DNA of 64,000 nucleotides from Dysidea avara (GCF_963678975.1 NC_089272.1:47016032-47080031), one strand, 5' to 3'. Shown: positions 33,402 to 44,859, numbered from the stretch's first letter. A program made the numbers and translations. The notes: generated by a model from the letters alone, not told the origin.

Positions 33402-33575
33402 TATTGTTATTAGCACTTTACAGTGACCAGCACTGAAGGTCTGACAGCAACATGTGCTGCAGCCTTAGGATTACCTAACCTAATTGCAAGGACTTAGACT
33501 TAGTGACTTATAGCTGAAAAGGTATAACAGAAAAGGGGCCAAAGTAAGGAAAAAATCCCTCCAACCCCAGATGAT
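33402..33575 (-). repeat. SINE-like element, copy 2, 5' truncated
   Basis: Same body and tail as copy 1 (TTAGCACTTTACAGTGACCA, GTCTGACAGCAACATGTGCT, AAAAGGGGCCAAAG), about 96% identical by eye, but it stops before the tRNA-like head. Direct orientation and immediate abutment suggest tandem duplication or insertion into the tail of copy 1. Confidence 0.6.
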
Positions 33576-33666
33576 AATTGATATAGTTGGGGCATGCAGT
33601 GCCATTTCAGATGCGGTATGCGTGGGTTCACCAGTCATAATAATTATTTACAAGAAAAGGTTAACA

Positions 33667-33952
33667 AACAAGTGCACAAAAAATTTGGATTTCAACTAGA
33701 ATAGGGACCATAGCACATCGATAAAAAGTACTGAAACAAGTTGGAGTAGTCCATGATATTAAATCACTGTAAAACAATAAGAAGTGTTATATCCTACTGT
33801 GCTCAAGATAGAAATGCACAGTAGGATATAACACTTCTTATTGTTTTATTGTGATTTAATATCATGGACTACTCCAACTTGTTTCAGTACTTTTTATCGA
33901 TGTGCTATGGTCCCTACTCTAGTTGAAAATTCTAATTTTTGTGTACTTGTAT
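33667..33952. mobile_element. Foldback element, 286 bp
   Basis: Arms about 133 bp each with a 13-15 base loop. The left arm runs ACAAGTGCACAAAA ... GTTATATCCTACTGTG and the right arm CACAGTAGGATATAAC ... TTTTTGTGTACTTGT. A few mismatches lie near the outer ends. Half-copies occur at 34,305-34,362 and 35,195-35,310. It ends about 80 bp before the last phosphatase exon. Confidence 0.85.
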
Positions 33953-34033
33953 AGAAGGAATAGTACAGGAGGCTGCACAGATGTATTTACTATTGTGTGG
34001 AGTCAGTGCATTGTATTTTTTCTCTCTCCTTAG

Positions 34034-34111
34034 GAACAGTATGAATACCTCCACAAAGACCTGCTTGAAGCAATTCAAAGATATGATAAGTATTCTAACT
34101 TTACTTTGTAA
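34034..34111 (+). CDS. RPTP last exon
   Basis: After acceptor CCTTAG the exon reads EQYEYLHKDLLEAIQRYDK, the conserved end of a PTP domain, and stops at TAA (34,109-34,111). It follows VETL at 31,211 in phase 0 across a 2.8-kb intron of transposons. Reading through 31,212 instead gives an unrelated tail, so splicing is preferred. Confidence 0.8.
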   Translation, partial: EQYEYLHKDLLEAIQRYDKYSNFTL

Positions 34112-34114
34112 CAT

Positions 34115-34120
34115 AATAAA
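34115..34120 (+). promoter_or_regulatory. Polyadenylation signal AATAAA
   Basis: AATAAA begins four bases after the phosphatase stop codon, and a T/GT-rich stretch (TGTGTGTGTGAATGTG) follows at 34,138-34,160, the usual downstream element. Confidence 0.6.
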
Positions 34121-34164
34121 CATTATGTAATTCTTTTTTTGTGTGTGTGAATGTGTTTGTTTGT

Positions 34165-35566
34165 TTGTTTTTTTTGTTTTTTTTTCACTGAAGTGATGTC
34201 TCCATAGCTCATGTAGTATACCCTGTATACATGTAGGTCTAGTTATATTTTCATGCAATGATTACCCTTTATTGTACTTTTATTATGAATTTCTGTTATG
34301 GTATCTTGAGCACAGTAGGGATATAACACTTCTTATTGTTTTACAGTGATTTAATATTTATAATCTATTCAAGTAACAAAGTAAAGGTTATCAGTTTTAA
34401 AAAATGCACGACTAATTGCTTCTCTGATGTATTTCAGTAATGTTGCAAAATACGTAAGTGTCCCAGAATTATGGTTGGTAATTATTTATCACTTAGAACT
34501 TGCATTGGACTTTTATAACACAAATACACTTCTATTTCCTGTTTGGGAATGGATTAATATCAATTAATCCTTTATATTTATCGCTTATAACTTGGACTTT
34601 TAAAAACACGTACACATTTCTACTGCCTGTTTGGAAATCAATTAATCCTTATCTATTCCCTAACCAAGAAATTTGAATTTACAGACTGTAGGCTACATAT
34701 GCGAGGCTATGCATACATATCATACTTTATTACAGGAGGAAATATTGCTTCCAGACCCAGGTGCCTGCTATTGCCCTTTGCCCATTGACCTCTTCCTAGG
34801 GGCAGTAAATCCTGTTGTTGGCTTGTAAATTTGTGCATAAAACTACACTGGTTACGATTAACCATGTTTAAATCTAGCTCTTGACACATGCTATAACCGG
34901 GTCTCATCCACATTACTATTTGGGTCAGCAGTATATACTAATACTAGTCCACCACATTATCTATGGACCACTTACAACTCTGTTGGTGCCTACTGATAGA
35001 GAATCAAATCTCAAATCTTAGCTTGACATGCATGTACTGAAAGAAAACTCTCCAGACCAGTAGTCACAGATTAGTATACTGTAGCTAACTCAAGCCTAGT
35101 AAACACACTGGCACACAGCCTAACTGTTAAAGCTGATAAACACCATCGGTTTATTTTATTATATAACTATAACAAGTATAAGTTAGGAATTTGAAATGCA
35201 CAGTAGAGATATTTGCTTCTTGTTGTTTTACAGCAATTGAACATTACATACTACTATAATCCAGCTGTTTCAGCACTTTTTATTGTGGTACTACGTTGTC
35301 TAGTTTAATTTTTCTTATACTTGTTGGTGAACTTTTTCTGCAAGTTCATGACCACTAAACACACTGTATAGTAGTGCCAAATTAGTCTAACTGAAAACAG
35401 GTATTTAACACTTATCCATATATATAGGAGCTGAATAATAGAACAATTTTTTTTTGTCTATTTAGCAGTGTTGGTGCTAACTATTGACAAGATAATTATG
35501 ATGTCATTAGTTTCCTTCAATCTGTCTGAAGCTATGAATCATTAAAGTTGCAATTGGTAAATTGGA
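34165..35566. other. Intergenic, foldback fragments only
   Basis: Two partial copies of the 33.67-33.95 kb foldback (34,305-34,362; 35,195-35,310), a direct repeat of ATTAATCC blocks near 34,550-34,650, and otherwise AT-rich sequence. No gene recognised. Confidence 0.55.
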
Positions 35567-36373
35567 CACCCCAAAAACACCTTCGCTGTAAAAAAGGCTC
35601 GCCCAAGAAACTACAAGTACCTGGAACCCAATGTAAAAAAGAAAAAGAAAAATCAGCTCAGCTGAAGTGAAAAGTAACTGGTAACTTAAAGAGTTGATAT
35701 CTGAAGTGGCCAAGAATACAATTACTAAAGTTTAATCCATGCAAGAACACCTTGGCTATAAAACAGGTGTATACATGAAAGTAACTGGGAACTGAAATGG
35801 CTGATATCTGAAGCGGCCAAGAATGAATGGTCATATACAACTAATCCAAAAATGTAACACTGAACCTTTATAATTCAGCTGTGTTCTATATTCACTCTTG
35901 CTGCATCGTAAAGTAATTTCTTTTAACTCTAATTGGCTGGTAATTTGGCCGCCTTTTTTAATAGTCAGTATAATAGAGCAAAAAAAGGCGGCCAAATTAC
36001 CAGCCAATTAGAGTTAAAAGAAATTACTTTACGATGCAGCAAGAGTGAATATAGAACACAGCTGAATTATAAAGGTTCAGTGTTACATTTTTGGATTAGT
36101 TGTATATGACCATTCATTCTTGGCCGCTTCAGATATCAGCCATTTCAGTTCCCAGTTACTTTCATGTATACACCTGTTTTATAGCCAAGGTGTTCTTGCA
36201 TGGATTAAACTTTAGTAATTGTATTCTTGGCCGCTTCAGATATCAACTCTTTAAGTTACCAGTTACTTTTCACTTCAGCTGAGCTGATTTTTCTTTTTCT
36301 TTTTTACATTGGGTTCCAGGTACTTGTAGTTTCTTGGGCGTGCCTTTTTTACAGTGAAGGTGTTTTTGGGGTG
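35567..36373. mobile_element. Large near-perfect palindrome, about 390-bp arms
   Basis: Left arm 35,567-35,958 and right arm 35,982-36,373, axis at 35,970, spacer about 22 bp. Outer ends are CACCCCAAAAACACCTTC and its complement; inner ends are GGCGGCC-type. Only a handful of mismatches were seen (for example GCTCGCCC against GCACGCCC). Matching short frames on both arms are mirror images, not genes. There is no transposase. Arms share GCGGCCAAGAA and TTTTTTACA blocks with the F1-F4 foldbacks in composition but are not alignable by eye. Confidence 0.9.
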
Positions 36374-36511
36374 GATATCACTCATTTTTGTCAGTGATAG
36401 ACTCTACATTTGGTTTAAAAGCTATTTTTTTGGAAATGAGCAATTAACATTAATGCAGAATATTATCTAGGAGAGTCAGTAAAATCCATACATAATAATG
36501 ATTGTTTCATA

Positions 36512-36575
36512 ACACCGTAAATTCGGAAGTATGAATTTACGGTGTAGTATGACTGTTCTATTAGAGTAAATTTAT
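36512..36575. repeat. 13-bp stem hairpin followed by the 18-nt motif
   Basis: ACACCGTAAATTC (36,512) pairs with GAATTTACGGTGT (36,545) around GGAAGTAT. Directly after it comes TGACTGTTCTATTAGAGTAA (36,549), another copy of the dispersed motif. Confidence 0.7.
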
Positions 36576-36750
36576 CTTTACTGCCTGCACGTCATGAATA
36601 TATCTCATATCTGTGCATGTTAAATGCTTCAGACACCTAATTAAACTTGCAAGTGCCTAATTAGTTCACAGTTGCTACACAGTTATAAATACATTAGTAA
36701 TTGTTATCATCATAATCATTTATCATGTTATAACCATTTTTTAATATTTT

Positions 36751-37021
36751 GGTCACAACTTCAGGATTACAGCAGCAGAGAAAGGAATAGAGGACTCAAC
36801 CATCAAGACTTGTATATGGGAGATGGAACAGTATTGCGATGGACAATGCCGGTACTAACCCCTCAAGGGTGTTGCAGTACAGTATAGATGCAAGACCAGA
36901 GCCTCGATCGTCACCTTTTGACTGTGGTCACAACTTCAGGATTGGAGCAGCAGAGAAAGGAATGGAGGACTCAATCATCAAGACTCGGGGAAGAACGGCT
37001 ATGCCGAATATAGGAGTTTAA
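36751..37021 (+). pseudogene. Tyrosine recombinase C-terminal fragments, tandem pair
   Basis: 36,751-36,850 reads HNFRITAAEKGIEDSTIKT and 36,925-37,021 reads GHNFRIGAAEKGMEDSIIKT followed by RGRT. This matches the HxxR box of tyrosine recombinases (GHSFRIGAA...G...I...LGRW) found in DIRS, Crypton and related elements. The two copies are 174 bp apart in direct orientation. Neither reaches the catalytic Tyr intact, although the first carries WEMEQY at about the right spacing. The upstream recombinase body was not recognised. Confidence 0.5.
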
Positions 37022-38100
37022 AACCAAATTCAATTCAATTCAATTCTGCTGTCAAAACATTAGTTTCGTCCCCCAGACCCTTCCTCAAGCATGCTTATCA
37101 CACAAAAATAACTGTGCACAAACAATTATTCATTGACAGCTTATACTACACTTACCGCATTGTTGAACCATGTATACCACCAGAATCCACCAGATTGACA
37201 ACTAACACGTGATCTATTTAGGGGAAATCTCTTGGAAAGTCCCTAATTACCTTAAGCGGACACTCATGATACGTGGCTTTAAATTGAATGGTTTAAGAAT
37301 GTAACTGGATGGCGAGGCGTACTTTAATCGGCTCGACTTTACTGAGAAACTCGAGCCCCTCGTGAGAAACTACATCGCTTGAGCAACGCTTGAAAAAGTA
37401 AGAGTCCGGCAAGAATACTGAGGGACTCTATGATATATGCCGGTCTTGAATGCTAACGAAACGAGGAGTGAAGTTTGTGCAACGTGTCACATCGCCACAC
37501 ACTGATTCACCGTGTTTGTGCGATAGGGTTTTTGGACCTGTCCACCAGATGTTGAAAGGAAATTCATTCCAACTTGTGAAGTTATTGGTATACTCATTGT
37601 TGGGGTCCATTGGGACATCGATGATCATTTACCAGTCAGCTGTAAGTAATGTTACAACAGAAGGAAAGGAACCATTTCCATAGCCCCTATGGCATACTGA
37701 TTTTCCAGGTCAGTTAATGTACACCCAACCACGGAAATGTAGAACTTTGGTTGCAGGTGGAAAATAAACACCTTTTTACTCAGTTACAAGAGATTCACCA
37801 GCTGGGATAAAATGTTGAAGTGAATGTCATTAGTACCTACTTGCGGTTCATCAGGTATTGGACAATTCCAAGTGTCCAGATTATGCAGTTGTCCTCATGT
37901 TCAAGTTTACACGTTTAGGCAAGTTCCACAACATCCTATAATCTATTACTATATCAGTGTGGAATAATGCTTATATAATATTTTTCATATTCCAGGCTTT
38001 AGGTATGTGTATTGTATTTAACACCTGCTTGTTGGTTTTTGCAGGCCATCTGGTCATACTGGTTTATCCACTAGCTGTTGAATGTGATCATGGTACATAT
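37022..38100. other. Unassigned stretch
   Basis: Locally more GC-rich at 37,280-37,520 (for example GGCGAGGCGTAC, CTCGAGCCCCTCGTGAG), with an open frame on each strand at about 37,430-37,680 (78 codons on the plus strand). No domain recognised. It may be transposon sequence related to the recombinase fragments upstream. Confidence 0.4.
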
Positions 38101-38214
38101 GTAAGTTGAGACCATGCAGGAACAAAGATACAGGTGTCATGAATTTCAGATCAGTTGACATTCAGAGGAATTGTATTATTGCAATTGTTCTTTTTGTAGT
38201 TATCAATTATCAGT

Positions 38215-39325
38215 GACCAGTTTGTGATAGCGTACTTTTGTTTGACTAATGACCAAATGTTCTGGTTTACATGCTTACCCAACAGTTATGTTACTCACTT
38301 AACCTGCATATGGGATATATATTTTTAGTTCATTTTGATTATTCATCCTTTATTGGTACAGCCTGGCATATTGATTTTTTGCACATTCTCTTTTTAATTC
38401 AGTGCCTGCTGGATTGTTTCGTCAGATATCGAAACAGATGTCTTTGGTGTTGCGACCGATGTTCCAGGTCAGTTTGCATGTGTGTTTAATTTTGGACTTC
38501 AGTGCCTGCTTATTCTTTTACAGGTCTCGGTATTGAGTGTCATGAATTTCAGGTCAGTTGACGTACAGAAGAATTGTATTATTGCAATTGTTGTTTTTGC
38601 AGTTATCAATTATCACTGTATACTAGTGATGTGAATTTGCAGGTCAGTCTACTCAGATGTATCAGGCATAGTGTTGATGGGTTTGAACAAGTATCCAGTG
38701 TAGACTGTAGTGGCATCAAGGGTGTTAATTTCCAGGTCAGTTTACATGTTGTGATGTTAGTGATTTTTTCCTAGTACCCAGATATTAAGTGTATTGTATT
38801 TAATGCCCACCTGTTATGTTTTTAAATTATGGTATATCAGTGTAGACAGTGCAACAGTAAGCCTTCTGTGTTGTAGTAACTATTTGTTTCATAATATTAT
38901 GCTGTTGTCCCGGAATGGCACAATTTTTGGGCAACCAGTGTGAAGTCCAGTGGTACAAACATTGTATTATGACCAAGTTGTGATAGCGTACTTTTGTTTG
39001 ACTAATGTCCTAATGTTCTGGTTTGACTAATGTCCTAATGTTCTGGTTTAACATGCTTACCCAACAGTTATGTTATTCATTCACTTAGCCTGGGATATAA
39101 TTTTTGTTCATTTTGATTATCCATGCTATTATTGACACAGCCCGGCATATTGATTTTTTGTACATTCTCTTTTAATTCAGTGCCTGCTGGATTGTGTCAT
39201 CAGATATCGAAACAAGTGTTTTTGGTGTTGCGACCGATGTTCCAGGTCAGTTGCATGAGTGTTTAATTTAAGGTTAACTTCAGTGCCTGCTTATTCTTTT
39301 ACAGGTCTCAGTATCGTCATGCTGA
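38215..39325 (+). repeat. Duplicated block with exon-like Cys cassette
   Basis: 38,215-38,535 and 38,972-39,325 are direct repeats (CAGTTTGTGATAGCG, CAACAGTTATGTTA, GGCATATTGATTTTTTG, GATATCGAAACA). Each contains a stretch bordered by an AG acceptor and an AG|GTCAGT-type donor that encodes a Cys-rich peptide (CLLDC...RYRN...WCCDRC). CAGGTCAGT recurs at 37,707, 38,466, 38,551, 38,640, 38,733 and 39,242. An internal 26-bp tandem (GACTAATGTCCTAATGTTCT) is at 39,000-39,050. Coding status is unknown. Confidence 0.6.
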
Positions 39326-39659
39326 CATACAAGAAATCATCACTATTGTTGGAACTATTTTTAGTCAAGTCTTGATGTGATGTTAATTAACGATGTTACA
39401 CATTGTTGTATGTTTACCATATGGCAAGAAATTATCATGGCCATCATGAAATTTGAATATTGTGTAAGTTGTGTGGACCAACCCCAACTCATACATGGTC
39501 ACTGGCAAACCACGAACCACATTCAAGCCACAACACCACCAACCACATTCGAGCAATCCATTACAAAATTTTGTTGCACCATTTGTGTGTGCATAATACT
39601 TAATGAAAGCCACAACACAAGCTACATGGTACACACTACATAGAGGTGGTAACCCCTAA

Positions 39660-40360
39660 AGGCTTGTTACCTTTTGTATTCACCTTATCGGCCTTTGTGG
39701 TTAATCTATTAAAAATTACATGTAAATAGAGAATTGAAGAGTATGCTTAAAGCACCTTCGCTAGTGATTTTGTTCAAAGACAACTGGCGATTTATAAACG
39801 CTCGCATGGGGTGTGGTACTACATGGAATTTAAAAGATTTCTGCTTAAAACGCCATCCCTAGGGAACTTACGGTTCAGCACGCTGTCACAACTTTTTTAT
39901 CAGGCATTAGAGTTTGTGTCCACGTCGTGTCTTTAAAAGTTATTGTAGGGATTAGAGGTTGATTGAAGAAAATACGCGTATAGGCAAACCAGGATTGGAT
40001 AATGTCAGTGCTAGATGGACTATACAAACACGGCTATTTTGACTGGTTGACTGGTATAACGTGACAGTAGTTGTAACATAAGGTAGAGAAATAAAGTGAA
40101 ATACGCCTATTTTTTATTTTGCGATGGTTACTTTTTTATTTTAGCGAGGTCGCAAGAAAACTATGAAAATGATGACGACTCCTAAAGATTTTTTTTCACG
40201 TAACGCAATACAAATCTATTGAGAGATGTTGCGTAATTTAGGACTAATATTGCGAAACCGGCCCTACACGTAAATAACTCACAGTAGTGGCCGCGCGTCT
40301 TTTAATTGGGCGTGCGCTTTGTAGTTTCTTGGCCGCGCGACTCACTACCGTGAGTCTTGA
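39660..40360 (-). mobile_element. Helitron-like 5' end, diverged subfamily
   Basis: The minus strand from 40,360 starts TCAAGACTCACGGTAGTGAG then TCGCGCGGCCAAGAA, clearly related to the 5' ends at 49,901, 55,645 and 57,845, and is again preceded by A. Downstream sequence differs from those copies. No helicase or Rep ORF. The 3' limit is not defined. Confidence 0.5.
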
Positions 40361-40884
40361 TGTGTACTTGGGAAGACCTCTTTTCATAAAACCGGTCACA
40401 ATGCACAACTATAGTTAGTTAATGACAGCACTATATACGGGTATATGCAAGTAGTGAGTAAATTTTTGCCGATTAGCTAAATGTATAACATACCACATCA
40501 TTATTATTGCTAAACTGTATTCACTAAAAAGTTCATCTAGTTATCTGTCTACATGGTAATAGTAGCACTTAGCTATAGCTATATGTAGTTTGCTTGACAC
40601 ATCATGTGAAGAAACACAAAGAAAGTCATGAAGGAAAGCATGCTACCAGTCTGATCTGGATAATGATGAAGTGAACAAGAGAAACAGCTATATATGTAGT
40701 GGCCTAGTGTAGGGACAGATCTGGGGACTCAAAGAGTTGGAACCCCAATTTGGCAGACACCTGATCTGACTGAGTCTAACTGCGGACAAATTTTTCTTCT
40801 CAATTAAAGTTGCTCACAATTAGAGGGGGGAACTGGGGAATTTTGCCCTGAGCCTCGCCCATCAAGGGTCCCTTGAATACCTGT

Positions 40885-41410
40885 TAGGGATGCGGCGATT
40901 ATGCCAGCATAATTTTAGGCATAATAGGTATGTGTGGGAATCAGGAATTATGCTAGCATTTTGAGGTGATTATAAAGCTTTAACAGCAGGAAAATCTGCA
41001 GATTGCACAATTCCGTTAAAAAAGATCGAGATACTCTAATAGAGCAGTCAGAAACTCTAATAGAACAGTCACGGAATATTATTTGCTCTAATAAAACAGT
41101 CACATTGAAATGAAACACTCTAATACAGCAACCAGCTAATGAATTCAAGACTATTTAAAGCGTAAACATCAATGAAAATGGTCTGATACAACAATAAACT
41201 GGCATTATTAACCAATTAATGATGGTGGCATAATTTTGGGAATAATGAGCAATTCTCAAAAGCATAATAGGGGATTTTTTGAGCACTGCTCAAAAGCATA
41301 ATGCTCAATTTTTGGAGCATAATAGCCTCATGCCTAATATCTGTTTAAAAGATCGATATACTCTAATAGAGCAGTCAAGATCTAGATACTCTAATACAGC
41401 GCAGTCACTG
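40885..41410. mobile_element. Diverged ATTATGCT-type MITE with motif cluster
   Basis: Starts TAGGGATGCGGCGATTATGC, like the hAT MITE TIR. The interior has AGCATAAT/ATTATGCT repeats and at least five copies of CTCTAATAGARCAGTCA (41,033; 41,055; 41,089; 41,121; 41,360). The right end is eroded, and no target duplication was found. Confidence 0.55.
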
Positions 41411-42279
41411 TATTTTTCAGAGGAGCAGTGTAGCAAGCTGTGTATGTAGTTATAAATAAGGAGATACTAGTTGGTAAGGGACAGCTATTACCATTGTTGG
41501 CACATAATGATCTTTTTTTTGGTCTGACTTACAGCTAGGCTGAAGTTGTGATTCAGAGTGGAACCCTCCTTGCCCTTGGGGCCCCACTTTTAACTCTCTG
41601 CCCTGGGCCCCATAATTTCGCTGGGCAGCCCTGTTCTCAATAAAACTAAAATGTGACCAGGCCTGTGAAAACAGGGCATGTGGGCACAAACTACACCCCG
41701 TCACTCTACAGGAATACCTCAGTACCGAAACAGAACATTGTATTTTGTTATTTGCATCATAAAGCCAATTAAATTTTTACTAGATGCTCAAATTTGCATT
41801 GCCATAGCATAATGGTACAAAACTTATGAGTGATGAAAGTTTTAAAAAGTAGGCAAAAAACATGTGCCCACATGCCCTATTTTCACAGGCCCGGTCACAA
41901 ATCAGTTTATCAGTCAAAGAAACACATTTTATATGATAAAACACTTACTTCTACCTTTGCTTACAGCAATAATAATTCAAATATCACTTGAAACTGTTAT
42001 CTTTCTCTGTGATAAACGCCTCTAAAAATAATTATGGTTTTCTAAAGTAACTGAAAGGTTTCAGTTAAGTAAAGGCCTAAACGGTAAGATATTTAACAGA
42101 GAAACATTGCTGGCGAGTCTACCATTAAGAGTGGAGCTTTCCCTTTTAGAGGTCTGGATCCCGGCACACCTGCATCACTCAGTGTAGTGAACAGTGCCTT
42201 GGTACAGTCACAGCAAACATTCAGAAATGCTTGCTAAAGCAAAACACTCGTATCTGATGATATCGATATTGGACAGCTC

Positions 42280-42640
42280 ACTCAGCACCAGGGGCAGAGG
42301 AAGTAGTTGATATGAGGGGGGGGGCTGATCAGGGTTGGATCCAGACTTATGGTAAAAAAAAAGAACTGAAGCACTACATTGTCTCTGGTTTGATAAGGTG
42401 AGACCAAAAAAAAAGGTCACAACCAACTGACAGTAGCTGCTCACCTCACCAGCTACGAATTTATACTGATAAACTACATAAAAATCCTGCTCTAATACTG
42501 TGATTGCTTTATTAGAATGACTGCTCTATTAGAGTATCTCGATCTTGATCACGGTTTTCAGCCCCACTCTAAGAAGGATAACTTCACGTGATATCATTCT
42601 TCAGCCCCCTAGCCCCCCCCCCCCTTTCCGCCGCCTGTGC
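42280..42640. repeat. Inverted repeat with G/C homopolymers
   Basis: CACCAGGGGCAGAGGAAG ... GAGGGGGGGGGCTGA at the left faces CAGCCCCCTAGCCCCCCCCC ... CCGCCGCCTGTGCT at the right. Two motif copies (GAATGACTGCTCTATTAGAG near 42,517) lie inside. Probably a decayed MITE; homopolymer lengths may be unreliable. Confidence 0.5.
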
Positions 42641-42741
42641 TCAGCACTGCAACGTCTACAGCACGTGTCCACGGGTATACACGTTATGAAATAGTATATT
42701 GCATAATGTTGCCACGCCCATTCGGATGATGGAAGTCCTAC

Positions 42742-42968
42742 TACCGTAATCAGGAAAAAATTTGTCAAAATTTTTTTATCGCAGGCTGTATTGACAAAAA
42801 TTAAAACGACGAATAATTTTTAACTATACAAATAATTCGTGCATACAAATATTAAAATAGTTATTCCGTCAAAAAATTTTCGTCAATTATGCTAGCGACG
42901 AAAATATGATGCATCAAAATTTTAATATACGAAAATTTCCTACACCGAAATTTTCCTGATTTACGGTA
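42742..42968. mobile_element. MITE, Tc1/mariner-like, 227 bp
   Basis: Inverted ends TACCGTAATCAGGAAAAAAT and AAATTTTCCTGATTTACGGTA. If TA is the target duplication, the TIR is CCGTAAATCAGGAAAATT, as in mariner-type MITEs. The interior is rich in AAATTTTCGT-type short repeats. No ORF. Confidence 0.65.
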
Positions 42969-43720
42969 TCAATGAAGAACCTTCACTGGTACAGAAGGAT
43001 AAAAGGCAACGCAATAGCGCATGCATTGTATGCTTATCAATGTGCCAAAGGTTTCTTCTTAAGTGAATTTAAAACATTTTCGTGAAAAAAGTAGGGCTGT
43101 AGCTATGCCCAATTTTCTGCTATGCTTGACTGAACGCATCAGGCAGGCAGTAGAAAATTCTGTCAAGTTTAAAAAATTTTAAAATTCTGTAGCAAAAAAA
43201 TGTTTTTGGTCGATCTGAGGAACTTTTGGGCTTGATTTTACTCAGCCAATATTGTCATGTCGTTGTGAGGAAAAATCAAGGCAGGTTCTTCGGTGATATT
43301 TTATCATGGGCCACGCCCACATTTCCATAGTCCCTACTATACAGTACTATCGTACTGTATGATTATAGCTACTACCTATAGCTACTGCCAATAGTCTATT
43401 TTTGAGTTAGTAAATCATTTGACAATCAGCTACTTCTGAACTACATAACTATATACATGACGTCCTAGTCTTTCCTTGTTGAACAATGAGAACAAGAACA
43501 CTATACTATTGAACAGCATGGACTTTTTTGTCATCAAATAATGGTAGTTATTGTTTTGACAATGTTAATGGGTATAGGGAGATGGTAGGATCTATTTTTA
43601 GTAAATAGAGACATACTAAATAAATTATGTACACAGCAAAATATATAGAGTACATACCAAATTGAACATAATTATGTACTCATTGATGTTGAAATATGAT
43701 GCATGTATTCATAATTAATA

Positions 43721-44220
43721 GGCCATACCTATTTGAAAAATTGTTGCTCGGATTTATTTTACAACAAAATGTTTCGATCAGTAGACAAAAAAAAACAACA
43801 AAAAAAAAACAGCTAGCCATGCAAGCCAGTATAATATTATTATTTTTAGATATAGACTATACATGCTGGTTACAAGCCATATAATAGATCAGTAAGTCAC
43901 ATTAAAGCTGTATGCAGACCTATCAATTCCTTCTAATACATAACTATTAAAAACGGATAGAGTTCAATGAGCACTGCACTGATGCTATCTTAGATTTTTT
44001 TCGCCAGGGGTGAAGAACATGTTGGTTTTATGTTTACAGATAGCTAGCATTATATTTGAGGTCAAAATTGTAACTGACTGTTCTATTAGAGTATCTCGAT
44101 CTTTTACAGCAATTTTTCATGTGCCACATGATCTAAATTTTTTTCTTTCTTTTTAAGTTAAAATCTGTGCAAAATTGGGTCAGTCAGGCCCGAGCAACAA
44201 CTTTTCAAATAGGTATGGCC
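43721..44220. mobile_element. MITE with 34-bp TIRs, 500 bp
   Basis: TIRs GGCCATACCTATTTGAAAAA then TTGTTGCTCGG, and the complement ending AGGTATGGCC. Flanking trinucleotides are ATA and TTA, compatible with but not proving a PIF/Harbinger TWA site. The interior holds TGACTGTTCTATTAGAGTAT (44,073), a motif copy. No complete ORF. Confidence 0.75.
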
Positions 44221-44589
44221 TTATGCTTGTAGGATTTTATTGAAAAATAACGTTATGATGATAATTAATATTCATATGGCATAACATTCTTTTTGTGTAG
44301 CATCAACTATATGTCTTCAGTTTTGTATAAGCTTTTAATACGTCTGTTTAGTGTTTTTTTTGTTTGTTTGTTTGTTTGTTTTTTATTCAGTGTACATGTG
44401 TGTGTGTTGTTTTGTATGTGCTTTTTGTGAAGGGGAGCACGTTTACAGGCTTAGCCTTTTGTGTACCCTTGTCTTTTGACAAAAATGGATAATCTAATCT
44501 AACATGTGATGCTGGTATATTTGACGCAGGCCTAGACACAATATTAATACTTGGATATTTCAAACCATGGAGGAAATATTCCATGAAAA

Positions 44590-44830
44590 TAGATCAATAC
44601 TCCCTAATAGAGCAGTCAGTGGAAACTGCAATAGAGCACTCAAATACATTGTACTAGATTGATACTCTCTAATAGAAAAATCAGGAAATACTCTAATAGA
44701 ACATTCACTGATTAAAATGTTTGAAGATAATGTAGCTAATCTTGGAGTATAATGCAAGCATAATGGGAACACTGAAGAGCACAATAGGTGAAAACTTTGT
44801 GAAAGCAAAATTTTTGAGCACATTTGACTC
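44590..44830. repeat. Motif cluster with eroded MITE
   Basis: Copies of the motif at 44,600-44,642 (CCCTAATAGAGCAGTCA, GCAATAGAGCACTCA), 44,667 (CTCTAATAGAAAAATCA) and 44,690 (CTCTAATAGAACATTCA), followed by AATGCAAGCATAATGGGAAC and GCACAATAGGTGAAAA, typical of the ATTATGCT MITEs. Confidence 0.55.
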
Positions 44831-44859
44831 TGGCCTGATTCTGTCCACATAGACCACAT

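Larger units (their letters stand above)
25952..34111 (+). pseudogene. Receptor-type tyrosine phosphatase locus, probably a pseudogene
   Basis: Exons: 25952-26208, 26251-26293, 26342-26665, 26720-26988, 27220-27402, 27453-27539, 27580-27714, 27763-27893, 27943-28012 (or beyond), about 28080-28234, 28280-28382, 28430-28494, 28546-28867, 29219-29360, 31076-31211 and 34034-34111 (TAA). Order: membrane-proximal ectodomain, one membrane segment, basic stop-transfer, Ig-like exon, PTP D1, PTP D2. Such receptors dephosphorylate phosphotyrosine at the plasma membrane. Exon borders and phases are conserved throughout, yet there are three frameshifts (about 26,930; 27,792; 28,654), loss of the D1 P-loop region, and a D2 WPD loop changed to WPL. 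Either this is a decaying copy or the assembly has indel errors. The D1 deletion argues for decay. Confidence 0.8.

Noticed and set aside
35658..36282. Two identical 60-codon genes on opposite strands
   Set aside because: They are mirror images produced by the palindrome at 35,567-36,373, with no promoter, splice signal or domain.
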